NCBI GenBank assembly: GCA_958441075.1
Contig: CAUCBQ010000136.1
Location: forward strand, 1 to 5,624
DNA: 5,624 nt
Source: an uncultured Clostridiaceae bacterium
GTDB lineage: Bacteria > Bacillota > Clostridia > Lachnospirales > Lachnospiraceae
Reading direction: 5' to 3'
Position numbers and translations under genes: made by a program. Of the stretch, positions 1 to 5,624 are shown one piece after another; positions within the stretch are counted from its first letter, which is position 1; every line of letters starts with the position of its first letter. The notes beneath the pieces are model-generated. The model ran no database searches. It was not told the origin of the DNA and saw only the letters and a list, made by a program, of their open reading frames with translations.

Positions 1-1
1 G

Positions 2-97
2 ACCATGAAAACGATCAACGACCTCTGCAGGATTTTAAACTGCCGTATTGAAGATATTGCCAGGTATGTGCCGTCGGATGAGGATCAGATCCTGTAG
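2..97 (+). CDS. C-terminal end of a small Cro/C1-type (XRE-like) helix-turn-helix regulator, partial
   Basis: An open frame enters from the left edge and encodes 31 residues before a TAG stop at 95-97. The readable part includes MKTINDLCRILNCRIEDI followed by ARYVPSDEDQ. This is the pattern of the last helices of short (about 70-residue) clostridial Cro/C1-type regulators, where a 'TI..LC..L.C...DI..Y.P' block ends the DNA-binding domain. The N-terminal two thirds lie outside the window. Such proteins bind DNA as cytoplasmic repressors or activators; the target is unknown. No hairpin-plus-T-run terminator is visible between its stop and the kinase gene 139 bp downstream, so transcriptional read-through is possible. 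The family call rests on a short tail only. Confidence 0.7.
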   Translation, partial: TMKTINDLCRILNCRIEDIARYVPSDEDQIL

Positions 98-101
98 GGA
101 A

Positions 102-128
102 TGTTAAAACTGTTAAAAAGGTGTAAAA
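102..128 (+). promoter_or_regulatory. Three close direct repeats TGTTAAAA / TGTTAAAA / TGTAAAA, candidate operator or UP-like element
   Basis: TGTTAAAA occurs at 102-109 and 111-118, and a shortened TGTAAAA at 122-128. They sit about 40 to 65 bp upstream of the -10 hexamer of the kinase promoter, where an activator site or an A-rich UP element would lie. Similar octamers (TGACAAAA, TGTCAAAG) lie upstream of the TRAP promoter, which would fit binding by the same AraC-type regulator. The repeats are seen directly; a binding function is inference, and short A-rich repeats can arise by chance. Confidence 0.3.
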
Positions 129-143
129 GGGATGGCCCGGGTC

Positions 144-173
144 TGTTCAGGGAGCTGTAAGCTGTGGTATACT
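144..173 (+). promoter_or_regulatory. Promoter of the two-component operon (extended -10)
   Basis: TGG-TATACT at 165-173 is an extended -10 (TGn plus a hexamer with 5 of 6 matches to TATAAT). The best -35 candidate is TGTTCA at 144-149, with only 3 of 6 matches and an 18-bp spacer, so the extended -10 probably carries most of the recognition. Transcription would start near 180, giving a leader of about 57 nt before the kinase start at 237. No riboswitch-like fold is evident in that leader. Confidence 0.55.
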
Positions 174-224
174 ATGTGGGCTTATAGGATATATTGTGGA
201 CAATCCATGAAAACAGGACAGATC

Positions 225-230
225 AGGAGG
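225..230 (+). promoter_or_regulatory. Ribosome binding site that fixes the kinase start
   Basis: A perfect AGGAGG lies six bases before the ATG at 237. The upstream in-frame ATG codons at 132 and 207 have no comparable site. The one at 132 also lies upstream of the inferred transcription start. This supports 237 as the true start. Confidence 0.85.
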
Positions 231-236
231 AAAAAT

Positions 237-1676
237 ATGGGAAAATCCGGGCTTTCTCTGGAAGAAAAAGTAAGAAGGATCGCTGTCTGTGCCGGGGCAG
301 TGGTCTTTTTTTCTGTTGGGGCCAATTTATTGGTGACAGGGTTCGGTTTGGGAAGCTTTAGCGCCATTCTGAGCCAGAATGCAGGCAGTCTTGCCTTCTG
401 GTCGGCTATGGAAGCAGAACGTCTGGCCTTTGAACGCTGGGCGGGTACGGCGCTGCCGGAGGAAATGGAGCGGTTTGAGAGGGCAAGGGAGGAAACCCGC
501 CGCTGTCTGGAGGAGCTCCCCTTTGATTACAGAAAAACCGGACCGGAACGTTATGCCCGTACCTGGTCCATTCGAAATATGTATGAGAGCTATGAAAAGG
601 AGCTGACAGCTTTTGAAGAAATGGACAGGGATGAACCGGAATATATTGAACGGCTGTACCGGATCTACCGGGTCCAGAATTATCTTAAGGATAAGGCCGG
701 TCAGCTGGAACAGATGACCGTGAAGGCCGGGAGCGAACGCTATGAAAGGCACAGCTTCCTTTTTTCTGTGCTTCCAGTTGTAAGTATCCTGTGGGGAGCG
801 GGGGCGCTGTGGATGGTGTGGAGGCTGGACCGGTCAGTTCGCCTAAATATCGTAGAGCCGGTGGTAATGCTGGCTAAACAGGCAGAGCGGATCGGGGAAA
901 ATGATTTTTCAGGGCCGGAGCTTAAGGCTGAGGGGGAGGATGAGATCAGCCGCCTGATCCGGTCATTCAATAAAATGAAGCAGGCTACCAGAGGGTATAT
1001 ACAGGCGCTGAAGGAAAAAAATGAGAAGGAGCGCCAGCTGGAGGCTGTCCGCCTGCAGATGCTGAAAAGCCAGATCAACCCCCACTTTCTTTTTAATACC
1101 TTAAATATGATTGCAGGAACGGCTCAGATTGAGGACGCTTCCGTCACAGAAAAGATGATCCACGCCCTGAGCCGTCTGTTCCGATACAATTTAAAATCAA
1201 CTGCATCAGTGATGCCTTTAGAGCGGGAGCTGAAGGTGGTTCAGGATTACATGTACCTGCAGCAGATGCGCTTTGGAAAGCGGGTACAGTATTTTACAGA
1301 CTGTGCTCCGGAAACCATGGACATACTGGTTCCGTCCTTTATGCTTCAGCCTCTGGTGGAAAATGCGGTAAAGCACGGTCTTTCTGGCAGAAGCAGGGGA
1401 GGAAGGATTATTGTCCGGACATGGAAGCAGGGACAGAGGCTGTGGATTTCGGTCGCGGATACAGGAGAGGGAATTGACAGGGAAAAACTGGAGGAGATCC
1501 GGGGCGCCCTGAAAAATGGAGATGAATCCGGAATTGGAATCGGGATGGGAAATATCTCCCGCAGGATTAAGGCCATGTATGATGACGGAGAGATGTTTGT
1601 TGAGAGCAGAAAGGGCTGCGCTACGGCAGTGCAGCTGGTATTTACACCGGAAACCTGTAAGGAGGATGAGCTGTGA
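237..1676 (+). CDS. Membrane sensor histidine kinase, YesM/LytS-like (His_kinase plus HATPase_c)
   Basis: Encodes 479 residues from ATG 237, chosen for its AGGAGG site. It autophosphorylates on histidine and passes the phosphate to the response regulator encoded next to it. Domains in order: a short basic cytoplasmic tail; TM1 about 15-35; an extracytoplasmic region about 36-173, rich in charged residues and apparently all helical; TM2 about 174-195; a HAMP-like linker about 196-250; a coiled coil (EKNEKERQLEAVRLQML); the His_kinase dimerisation segment with NPHFLFNTLN, phosphoacceptor H283; and the ATPase domain with N box LVENAVKHG (N376), G1 box DTGEG (D408) and G2 box GIGIGMGN (G432-G438). 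All key catalytic residues are present. The external region is not a Cache domain that I can recognise, and at about 138 residues it is short for YesM-type sensors. The stop overlaps the regulator start (GTGA), so the two are translationally coupled. The signal is unknown; the downstream TRAP operon suggests its solute or the loaded DctP protein (inference). Confidence 0.95.
   Translation: MGKSGLSLEEKVRRIAVCAGAVVFFSVGANLLVTGFGLGSFSAILSQNAGSLAFWSAMEAERLAFERWAGTALPEEMERFERAREETRRCLEELPFDYRKTGPERYARTWSIRNMYESYEKELTAFEEMDRDEPEYIERLYRIYRVQNYLKDKAGQLEQMTVKAGSERYERHSFLFSVLPVVSILWGAGALWMVWRLDRSVRLNIVEPVVMLAKQAERIGENDFSGPELKAEGEDEISRLIRSFNKMKQATRGYIQALKEKNEKERQLEAVRLQMLKSQINPHFLFNTLNMIAGTAQIEDASVTEKMIHALSRLFRYNLKSTASVMPLERELKVVQDYMYLQQMRFGKRVQYFTDCAPETMDILVPSFMLQPLVENAVKHGLSGRSRGGRIIVRTWKQGQRLWISVADTGEGIDREKLEEIRGALKNGDESGIGIGMGNISRRIKAMYDDGEMFVESRKGCATAVQLVFTPETCKEDEL
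1659..1665 (+). promoter_or_regulatory. Ribosome binding site that fixes the GTG start of the response regulator
   Basis: AAGGAGG lies inside the end of the kinase gene, seven bases before GTG 1673. No in-frame ATG occurs before the receiver's first acidic residues, so the GTG start, overlapping the kinase stop by four bases, is well supported. Confidence 0.85.
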
Positions 1677-2518
1677 GACAGGAAGATGATAAGAGAGAAG
1701 CGTACAAGGTGCTTCTGGCGGATGATGAGCAGATCGAACGTATGGCCCTTGCCAAAAGGCTTCAGAGACATTTTGGAGAAAGTCTGGTGATCTGGCAGGC
1801 GGCAGATGGAAATGAAGCGGTCAGGCTGTGCTTTAAGGAGCGGTGCCAGATTGTGGTTATGGATATTTCCATGCCGGAGTTAAACGGTGTGGAAGCGGCA
1901 GAACAGATCCGCAGGCTGGATGAAGGCTGCGAGATTATCTTCCTCACAGCCTACGATGAATTTTCCTATGCAAAGAGGGCCATTGCCATTCATGCCCTGG
2001 ATTATCTTTTAAAGCCCTGTGAAGAGGAGGAGCTTACCGCTGTGATGGAGGAAGCCATGGAGCGGATTCGGAAGAGAGAACAGCTGGAAAAACTGCATAT
2101 GGAGCGGGAACCGGAGAAAAAGGAGAAGGCAGCAACTGCAAAGGAGGATGAAAGGAACATACTGGACCCGGAGGAGCCGGGGCGCTTTGGGCAGGCGGCG
2201 GAAAAGATCCGGCGCTACATCAGGAGCAATTATATGAAGGATATTTCCATGCAGGATGCAGCCAGAATGATGAATTACTCCGACGCCTATTTCTGCAAGC
2301 TGTTTAAGCAGTGCTTTGACCAGAATTTTACCGCCTATCTGGCCCGCTTCAGAGTGGGTGAAGCCAAGCGGCTTCTGCAGGATAAAAATGCCAGCGTCCG
2401 GGAGGTCAGTATGATGGTGGGGTATTATGACGCCAATTATTTTGCAAAGGTATTTAAGCGGATCACGGGAATGAACCCCTCTGAATACAGAGACAATTTT
2501 AATACAGAAGGATTATGA
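1673..2518 (+). CDS. Two-component response regulator, receiver plus AraC-type DNA-binding domain (YesN-like)
   Basis: Encodes 281 residues, starting at GTG in a four-base GTGA overlap with the kinase stop. The receiver spans about 12-125: acidic pocket LLADDE (D17, D18), phosphoacceptor D64 in VVMDISMPELNG, switch threonine T92 in FLTAYDEF, and lysine K114 in YLLKPC. All are intact, so it should be phosphorylatable. A charged, Glu/Lys-rich linker (about 126-172) follows. The C-terminal AraC/XylS domain (about 173-281) has two helix-turn-helix units: 'ISMQDAARMMNYSDAYFCKLFK' region and 'REVSMMVGYYDANYFAKVFKR', ending with the family signature GMNPSEYR. The length is short for YesN proteins (many are 350-540 residues) but typical of compact forms with a direct receiver-AraC arrangement. 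It is presumably phosphorylated by the adjacent kinase and probably activates the TRAP promoter in the gap downstream (inference from context); autoregulation is also possible. Confidence 0.95.
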   Translation: MRQEDDKREAYKVLLADDEQIERMALAKRLQRHFGESLVIWQAADGNEAVRLCFKERCQIVVMDISMPELNGVEAAEQIRRLDEGCEIIFLTAYDEFSYAKRAIAIHALDYLLKPCEEEELTAVMEEAMERIRKREQLEKLHMEREPEKKEKAATAKEDERNILDPEEPGRFGQAAEKIRRYIRSNYMKDISMQDAARMMNYSDAYFCKLFKQCFDQNFTAYLARFRVGEAKRLLQDKNASVREVSMMVGYYDANYFAKVFKRITGMNPSEYRDNFNTEGL

Positions 2519-2559
2519 CAAAATTTTCTCCCTCAATGTCAAAGAATTACGGTACAAAA
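2516..2559 (+). promoter_or_regulatory. Candidate binding sites for the AraC-type regulator upstream of the TRAP promoter
   Basis: TGACAAAA at 2516-2523 (overlapping the regulator's stop codon) and TGTCAAAG at 2537-2544 are direct repeats 21 bp apart, two helical turns. A looser third copy, GTACAAAA at 2552-2559, overlaps the -35 position. Direct repeats about two turns apart next to a poor -35 are a common arrangement for AraC-family activators. The repeats are imperfect and lie in A/T-rich DNA, so function is an inference. Confidence 0.35.
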
Positions 2560-2581
2560 TGAAAATGCCTTTTTTTATAAT
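2553..2581 (+). promoter_or_regulatory. Promoter of the TRAP transporter operon, with weak -35
   Basis: A perfect TATAAT lies at 2576-2581, preceded by a run of T. At a 17-bp spacer the -35 hexamer is TACAAA (2553-2558), with only 3 of 6 matches to TTGACA. A good -10 with a poor -35 fits an activator-dependent promoter. Transcription would begin near 2588, giving a leader of about 30 nt before the dctP start. Confidence 0.5.
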
Positions 2582-2604
2582 TAATGTATAAGATGTGTAT
2601 AAAG

Positions 2605-2612
2605 AAAGGAAG
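2605..2612 (+). promoter_or_regulatory. Ribosome binding site that favours the GTG start of dctP
   Basis: AAAGGAAG ends seven bases before GTG 2620. The in-frame ATG at 2584 lies only three bases after the -10 hexamer, at or before the expected transcription start, so it is unlikely to be used. ATG codons at 2629 and 2632 are weaker alternatives that would still leave a usable signal peptide. Confidence 0.6.
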
Positions 2613-2619
2613 TAGTATT

Positions 2620-3642
2620 GTGAGGAAGATGATGAAAAAGCTGGCGGCGTTTGCTCTTGGGGCAGCGGCGGCAGTCAGTCTGACAGGCTGCGGTTCTTTA
2701 ACCGGAGGCAAACGTATCATCCGCATTTCCCATGCACAGTCAGAGACACATCCGGAGCATCTGGGGCTTCTGGCATTTAAGGAATATGTGGAAGACAGGC
2801 TGGGGGATAAATATGAGGTTCAGATATTTCCAAATGAGCTTTTAGGCTCTGCCCAGAAGGCAATCGAGCTGACACAGACAGGAGCCATTGACTTTGTAGT
2901 GGCAGGAACAGCCAATCTGGAGACCTTTGCAGATGTGTATGAGATTTTCAGTATGCCCTACCTGTTTGATTCGGAAGAAGTATATAAATCCGTCATGCAG
3001 GATACAGAATATATGGAAAAGGTATATGCCTCTACCGATGAGGCGGGCTTTCGCGTAGTGACCTGGTATAATGCGGGAACCCGCAATTTCTACGGAAAAT
3101 CCCCGATCCGGACGCCGGAGGATTTAAAGGGCAAAAAGATCCGCGTACAGCAGAGCCCTGCAAGTGTAGAGATGGTAAAGGCCTTTGGCGCGGCTGCGGC
3201 TCCTATGGGCTTTGGCGAGGTATATACAGCCATCCAGCAGGGCGTTATCGACGGTGCGGAAAACAACGAACTGGCTCTTACCAACAATAAACACGGCGAG
3301 GTTGCAAAATATTATTCCTATAACAAACACCAGATGGTGCCGGATATGCTGGTAGCCAATCTGAAGCTCTTAAACAGCTTAAGTCCTGAGGACTATCAGG
3401 TATTCAAGGAAGCCGCGGCTCTTTCTACAGAGGTAGAGATGGAGGAATGGGATAAGAGTGTAAAGGAAGCGAAGAGAATCGCCTCAGAGGACATGGGCGT
3501 AGAGTTTATTGACGTAGATGTGGAAGCGTTTAAGGAAAGGGTTCTTCCTCTTCATGAATCCATGCTTCAGGCAAATGATAAGATCAGGGAGCTTTACGAC
3601 CATATTCAGGCTGCCAATGAAAAAGCAAAGGGAGGACAGTAG
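2620..3642 (+). CDS. dctP: TRAP transporter solute-binding lipoprotein, DctP family
   Basis: Encodes 340 residues from GTG 2620, close to the usual length of the family. It captures an organic acid outside the membrane and delivers it to the DctQM permease. The N-terminus is a lipoprotein signal: basic RKMMKK, a hydrophobic Ala-rich stretch and lipobox LTGC with Cys24 as the lipid anchor, as expected where there is no periplasm. Family landmarks follow in order: RISHAQSETHPEHLG at the start of the first lobe, FPNELLGS, a SMPYLF motif, GTRNFYG (R155), LKGKKIRVQQSP with R175, then FGEVYTAIQQGVIDGAENN (N215/N216) and a long C-terminal helix region. In studied TRAP binding proteins the arginine in the 'KIRV' motif salt-bridges the ligand carboxylate, so R175 points to a carboxylate-bearing solute. 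C4-dicarboxylates, uronates, aldonates and sialic acid all use this fold, and I cannot tell which is bound here. The dctQ gene starts one base after the stop. Confidence 0.95.
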   Translation: MRKMMKKLAAFALGAAAAVSLTGCGSLTGGKRIIRISHAQSETHPEHLGLLAFKEYVEDRLGDKYEVQIFPNELLGSAQKAIELTQTGAIDFVVAGTANLETFADVYEIFSMPYLFDSEEVYKSVMQDTEYMEKVYASTDEAGFRVVTWYNAGTRNFYGKSPIRTPEDLKGKKIRVQQSPASVEMVKAFGAAAAPMGFGEVYTAIQQGVIDGAENNELALTNNKHGEVAKYYSYNKHQMVPDMLVANLKLLNSLSPEDYQVFKEAAALSTEVEMEEWDKSVKEAKRIASEDMGVEFIDVDVEAFKERVLPLHESMLQANDKIRELYDHIQAANEKAKGGQ

Positions 3643-3643
3643 G

Positions 3644-4147
3644 ATGGAGACCATGCATAAAGTAAAAGCGGGAATCATGCGGGTGCTGGGCCTTGTAATT
3701 ATTGCCCTGTTCGCCTTTATGACCCTGATCGGAACCTATCAGATCGCAACCCGTTATTTTTTCAATCGGCCAAGTACGGTATCAGAAGAGCTTTTAACCT
3801 ACTCATTTACATGGATGGCTCTTCTGGCCTCGGCGTATGTATTTGGAAAGAGAGATCATATGCGCATGGGCTTTCTGGCAGACAAGCTGACCGGAGCGTC
3901 CAGAAAATATCTGGAGATTGCCATTGACCTTCTCACCTTTCTTTTATCGGCTGTGGTTATGGTATATGGCGGAGTAGCTATTACAAAGCTGACTATGATC
4001 CAGAAAACAGCATCCTTACAGGTACCTATGGCATATGTCTATGTGATCGTGCCTGTTACGGGTATTCTGATTATGATTTTCAGCATTATGAATGCCGTTG
4101 ATGTGGCCCATATGGAATTTAAGGAGAAGGGGGAGGTTCGGTTATGA
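3644..4147 (+). CDS. dctQ: TRAP transporter small permease subunit, DctQ family
   Basis: Encodes 167 residues from ATG 3644, which has GGAGG at 3631-3635, eight bases upstream. A second ATG at 3653 is a possible alternative. The open frame continues upstream into dctP, but that extension is not supported by a ribosome binding site. DctQ proteins are four-helix membrane subunits that join DctM to form the transport unit. Four hydrophobic segments are visible at about 11-34, 47-68, 89-111 and 129-153. Typical family features are RYFFNRP before TM2, the amphipathic SEELLTYSFTWMALLAS segment, GKRDHMRM after it with conserved His72, and ASLQVPMAYVYVIVP leading into TM4. It overlaps dctM by four bases (ATGA), indicating coupled translation. 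It has no catalytic role of its own. Confidence 0.93.
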   Translation: METMHKVKAGIMRVLGLVIIALFAFMTLIGTYQIATRYFFNRPSTVSEELLTYSFTWMALLASAYVFGKRDHMRMGFLADKLTGASRKYLEIAIDLLTFLLSAVVMVYGGVAITKLTMIQKTASLQVPMAYVYVIVPVTGILIMIFSIMNAVDVAHMEFKEKGEVRL

Positions 4148-5451
4148 CAATCGCAGTTGCCTGCGGGCTGATTATTTTAGTGCTTCTTGTGGTTATGCTC
4201 TTAGCTGGAGTACCTATCGCAGTGGCTCTGGCAGTTTCTTCCATTGGAGCTATCCTTCCGGTGCTTGATACCGGCGCGGCTGTGCTGACCGGAGCACAGA
4301 GAATATTCTCCGGTATTTCCGTGTTCAGCCTTCTTGCCATTCCCTTTTTTATTCTGGCAGGAAACCTGATGAATAAGGGCGGCATTGCTATCCGTCTGAT
4401 TAATTTTGCAAAATTATTTACAGGAAGTATTCCGGGAGCTCTGGCCCATACCAATGCAGTCGCAAATATGCTCTTCGGTGCGATCTCCGGTTCCGGTACA
4501 GCGGCAGCTTCCGCCATGGGTTCCATCATCGGCCCCATTGAAGAGGAAGAGGGATATGACAGGGATTTCTCAGCGGCTGCCAATATTGCCACTGCGCCGA
4601 CGGGGCTTCTGATCCCTCCAAGCAATGTTATGATTACCTATTCACTTGTCAGCGGAGGAACCTCTGTGGCGGCTCTTTTTATGGCAGGCTATATTCCCGG
4701 TATCCTCTGGGGACTGGCCTGTATGCTGGTAATTTATATTTTTGCAAAGAAAAAGGGCTACCGCAGCACGAAAAAGTTCACGAACAGCGAGAAATTCAAG
4801 GTGTTTTTACAGGCGGTTCCCTGTCTGTTTATGATTGTGGTGGTAATCGGAGGAATCATTTCCGGTATCTTTACCGCAACGGAGGGAAGCGTGGTTGCAG
4901 TTGTGTACAGCATGGTGCTGTCCGTATTCTTCTACAAGTCCATCAAGCCCTCTGAGCTGCCGAAGATTTTCCTCGACAGTGCGGAAATGACAGGTATTAT
5001 TATTTTCCTGATCGGTGTATCAAGCATCATGAGCTGGGTTATGGCATTTACGGGTATACCCACAGCCGTATCTCAGGCCATGCTGGGAATCAGCGAAAAC
5101 CGGTATGTGATCCTTTTTATCATTAATATTCTTCTTTTGATCGTGGGAACCTTTATGGATATGACGCCTGCCTGTCTGATTTTCACTCCTATTTTTCTGC
5201 CCATCTGCCAGACGCTGGGAATGAATACCATCCATTTTGGTATTATGATGATTTTTAACCTGTGTATCGGAACCATTACGCCTCCGGTGGGTACCACCCT
5301 GTTCGTAGGCGTAAAGGTGGGACAGACCAGAATTGAACAGGTAATAAAGCCGCTGCTGGCTTACTTTACAGCGATTTTCATTGTGCTGCTTATGGTATCT
5401 TATATTCCCGCCCTGTCTATGTGGCTGCCGGGATTGCTGGGATATGTATAA
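4144..5451 (+). CDS. dctM: TRAP transporter large permease subunit, DctM family
   Basis: Encodes 435 residues, full length for the family, from an ATG inside the ATGA overlap with dctQ. A purine-rich GGGGGAGG site lies just upstream. DctM is the multi-helix membrane subunit that moves the solute inward; studied TRAP systems use a Na+ gradient. Long hydrophobic stretches occupy most of the chain. Recognisable motifs are IPFFILAGNLMNKGG (about 67-81), the re-entrant-loop region LFGAISGSGTAAASAMGSI beginning near 110 (G112-G118), GLLIPPSN (G154, P158-P159), the second-half motif GTFMDMTPACLIFTPIF from G335, and NLCIGTITPPVGTTLFVG near the C-terminus. The paired 'SGS/IPPS' and 'FMD/TPPVG' motifs reflect the internal repeat of this transporter family. 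There is no frameshift or truncation. It is the last gene before the terminator, so the operon is dctPQM alone. DctM motifs do not give the substrate. Confidence 0.96.
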   Translation: MTIAVACGLIILVLLVVMLLAGVPIAVALAVSSIGAILPVLDTGAAVLTGAQRIFSGISVFSLLAIPFFILAGNLMNKGGIAIRLINFAKLFTGSIPGALAHTNAVANMLFGAISGSGTAAASAMGSIIGPIEEEEGYDRDFSAAANIATAPTGLLIPPSNVMITYSLVSGGTSVAALFMAGYIPGILWGLACMLVIYIFAKKKGYRSTKKFTNSEKFKVFLQAVPCLFMIVVVIGGIISGIFTATEGSVVAVVYSMVLSVFFYKSIKPSELPKIFLDSAEMTGIIIFLIGVSSIMSWVMAFTGIPTAVSQAMLGISENRYVILFIINILLLIVGTFMDMTPACLIFTPIFLPICQTLGMNTIHFGIMMIFNLCIGTITPPVGTTLFVGVKVGQTRIEQVIKPLLAYFTAIFIVLLMVSYIPALSMWLPGLLGYV

Positions 5452-5460
5452 ATAATCGGG

Positions 5461-5496
5461 AAATGCGCTCTGCTGAATATGGCGGGGCGCATTTTT
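5461..5496 (+). terminator. Rho-independent terminator of the TRAP operon
   Basis: The arm 5461-5474 pairs along its full 14 positions with 5481-5494 around a six-base GAATAT loop. The core TGCGC/GCGCA is Watson-Crick, and three U-G wobbles lie in the upper stem. The outer A-T pairs use the start of the T run at 5492-5496. It begins nine bases after the dctM stop. On the opposite strand the trailing T run is poor, so it should act mainly on + strand transcripts. Confidence 0.88.
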
Positions 5497-5511
5497 GACG
5501 GTGGGGGAAGG

Positions 5512-5540
5512 TAGGCAAAAGCGCCGGTTTATGCTATAAT
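5512..5540 (+). promoter_or_regulatory. Promoter of the next downstream gene
   Basis: TGC-TATAAT at 5532-5540 is a perfect extended -10. TAGGCA at 5512-5517 matches TTGACA at 4 of 6 positions with the ideal 17-bp spacer. It lies just after the TRAP terminator and points to the right, giving a start near 5547 and a leader of about 30 nt before ATG 5578. It is the best-matched promoter in the window. Confidence 0.7.
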
Positions 5541-5577
5541 TGCTCCATGCGCCTGAGAAATGATTGGAGGGGGATAT

Positions 5578-5624
5578 ATGGTGTCTGAAAATTTGACCGG
5601 CTTGTAGCCAGTGCAGGAGAAAAG
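5578..5624 (+). CDS. Start of an unidentified downstream gene: either a 9-codon leader ORF or a frame broken or shifted by one base
   Basis: ATG 5578 follows a strong GGAGG (5566-5570) at a seven-base spacing, under a good promoter, so translation should begin here. Read straight, it gives only MVSENLTGL and stops at TAG 5605-5607. The -1 frame is open from 5586 to the edge and reads KFDRLVASAGEK from 5589, which resembles ordinary coding sequence. One extra A in the A run at 5588-5591 would join them as MVSEKFDRLVASAGEK. The bases 5589-5595 also form A AAT TTG, a -1 slippery heptamer in the correct phase. Choices are a mutated gene, a sequencing indel, programmed frameshifting, or a leader peptide ahead of a gene outside the window. 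I do not recognise the protein, and the window ends too soon to decide. Confidence 0.4.

Noticed and set aside
82..92. Palindrome GGATCAGATCC at the end of the HTH gene
   Set aside because: The five-base arms have a one-base gap and no T run. It lies within codons, so it is neither a terminator nor a convincing operator.
132..236. N-terminal extension of the kinase from ATG 132 (or ATG 207)
   Set aside because: There is no good ribosome binding site for either codon, 132 lies upstream of the likely transcription start, and the extension covers the promoter. AGGAGG before ATG 237 is far better.
2551..2576. Possible terminator after the response regulator, because of the seven-T run at 2570-2576
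   Set aside because: No GC-rich stem precedes the T run, and it is better explained as the A/T-rich spacer of the TRAP promoter.
2584..2619. Longer dctP start at ATG 2584
   Set aside because: It lies immediately after the -10 hexamer, has no ribosome binding site, and would put an extra polar segment before the lipoprotein signal peptide.
3518..3643. Extension of dctQ upstream into dctP
   Set aside because: It is an out-of-frame overlap with the conserved C-terminus of DctP. GGAGG and the one-base spacing favour ATG 3644.
4119..4625. 168-codon open frame on the - strand opposite dctM, and other antisense frames inside the five genes
   Set aside because: They lie opposite strongly conserved family proteins, show low-complexity shadow composition, and have no promoter or ribosome binding site of their own.
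1..5624. CRISPR arrays, insertion sequences, tRNA or rRNA genes, attachment sites
   Set aside because: No spaced repeat arrays, terminal inverted repeats, transposase motifs or RNA-gene signatures were seen on either strand.

Overview
The window looks like a stretch of chromosome from an anaerobic Firmicute, most likely a gut Lachnospiraceae/Clostridium-group species. This is an inference from roughly balanced G+C, strong AGGAGG-type ribosome binding sites, extended -10 promoters (TGnTATAAT-like), tightly packed co-directional genes and YesM/YesN-type two-component genes. I cannot name the species.

Layout, all on the + strand. Positions 2-97 are the 3' end of a small Cro/C1-type helix-turn-helix regulator. 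Positions 98-236 are non-coding and hold three TGT(T)AAAA repeats and an extended -10 promoter. Next comes a two-component pair: a membrane sensor histidine kinase of the YesM/LytS-like family (237-1676) and an overlapping AraC-output response regulator of the YesN type (1673-2518). A 101-bp gap (2519-2619) carries a promoter with a good -10 and a poor -35, plus candidate direct repeats. It is followed by a complete tripartite TRAP transporter: lipoprotein substrate-binding protein DctP (2620-3642), small membrane subunit DctQ (3644-4147) and large permease DctM (4144-5451). A clear rho-independent terminator (5461-5496) closes the operon. Positions 5512-5624 hold a new promoter, a ribosome binding site and the start of another reading frame, which appears to be frameshifted or to be a 9-codon leader.

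Likely logic (inference): the kinase senses an extracellular signal, phosphorylates the AraC-type regulator, and the regulator switches on the TRAP operon next door. DctP would capture a carboxylate-bearing solute outside the membrane and DctQM would import it using an ion gradient. The substrate cannot be read from the sequence, and no catabolic gene lies in the window to suggest it.

All five main genes belong to known families, and I see no strong sign of an undescribed system. The points most worth a second look are the in-frame A AAT TTG slippery heptamer near the right edge, the similar TGTnAAAA-like motifs upstream of both promoters, and the kinase's all-helical extracytoplasmic region, which matches no sensor domain I recognise.
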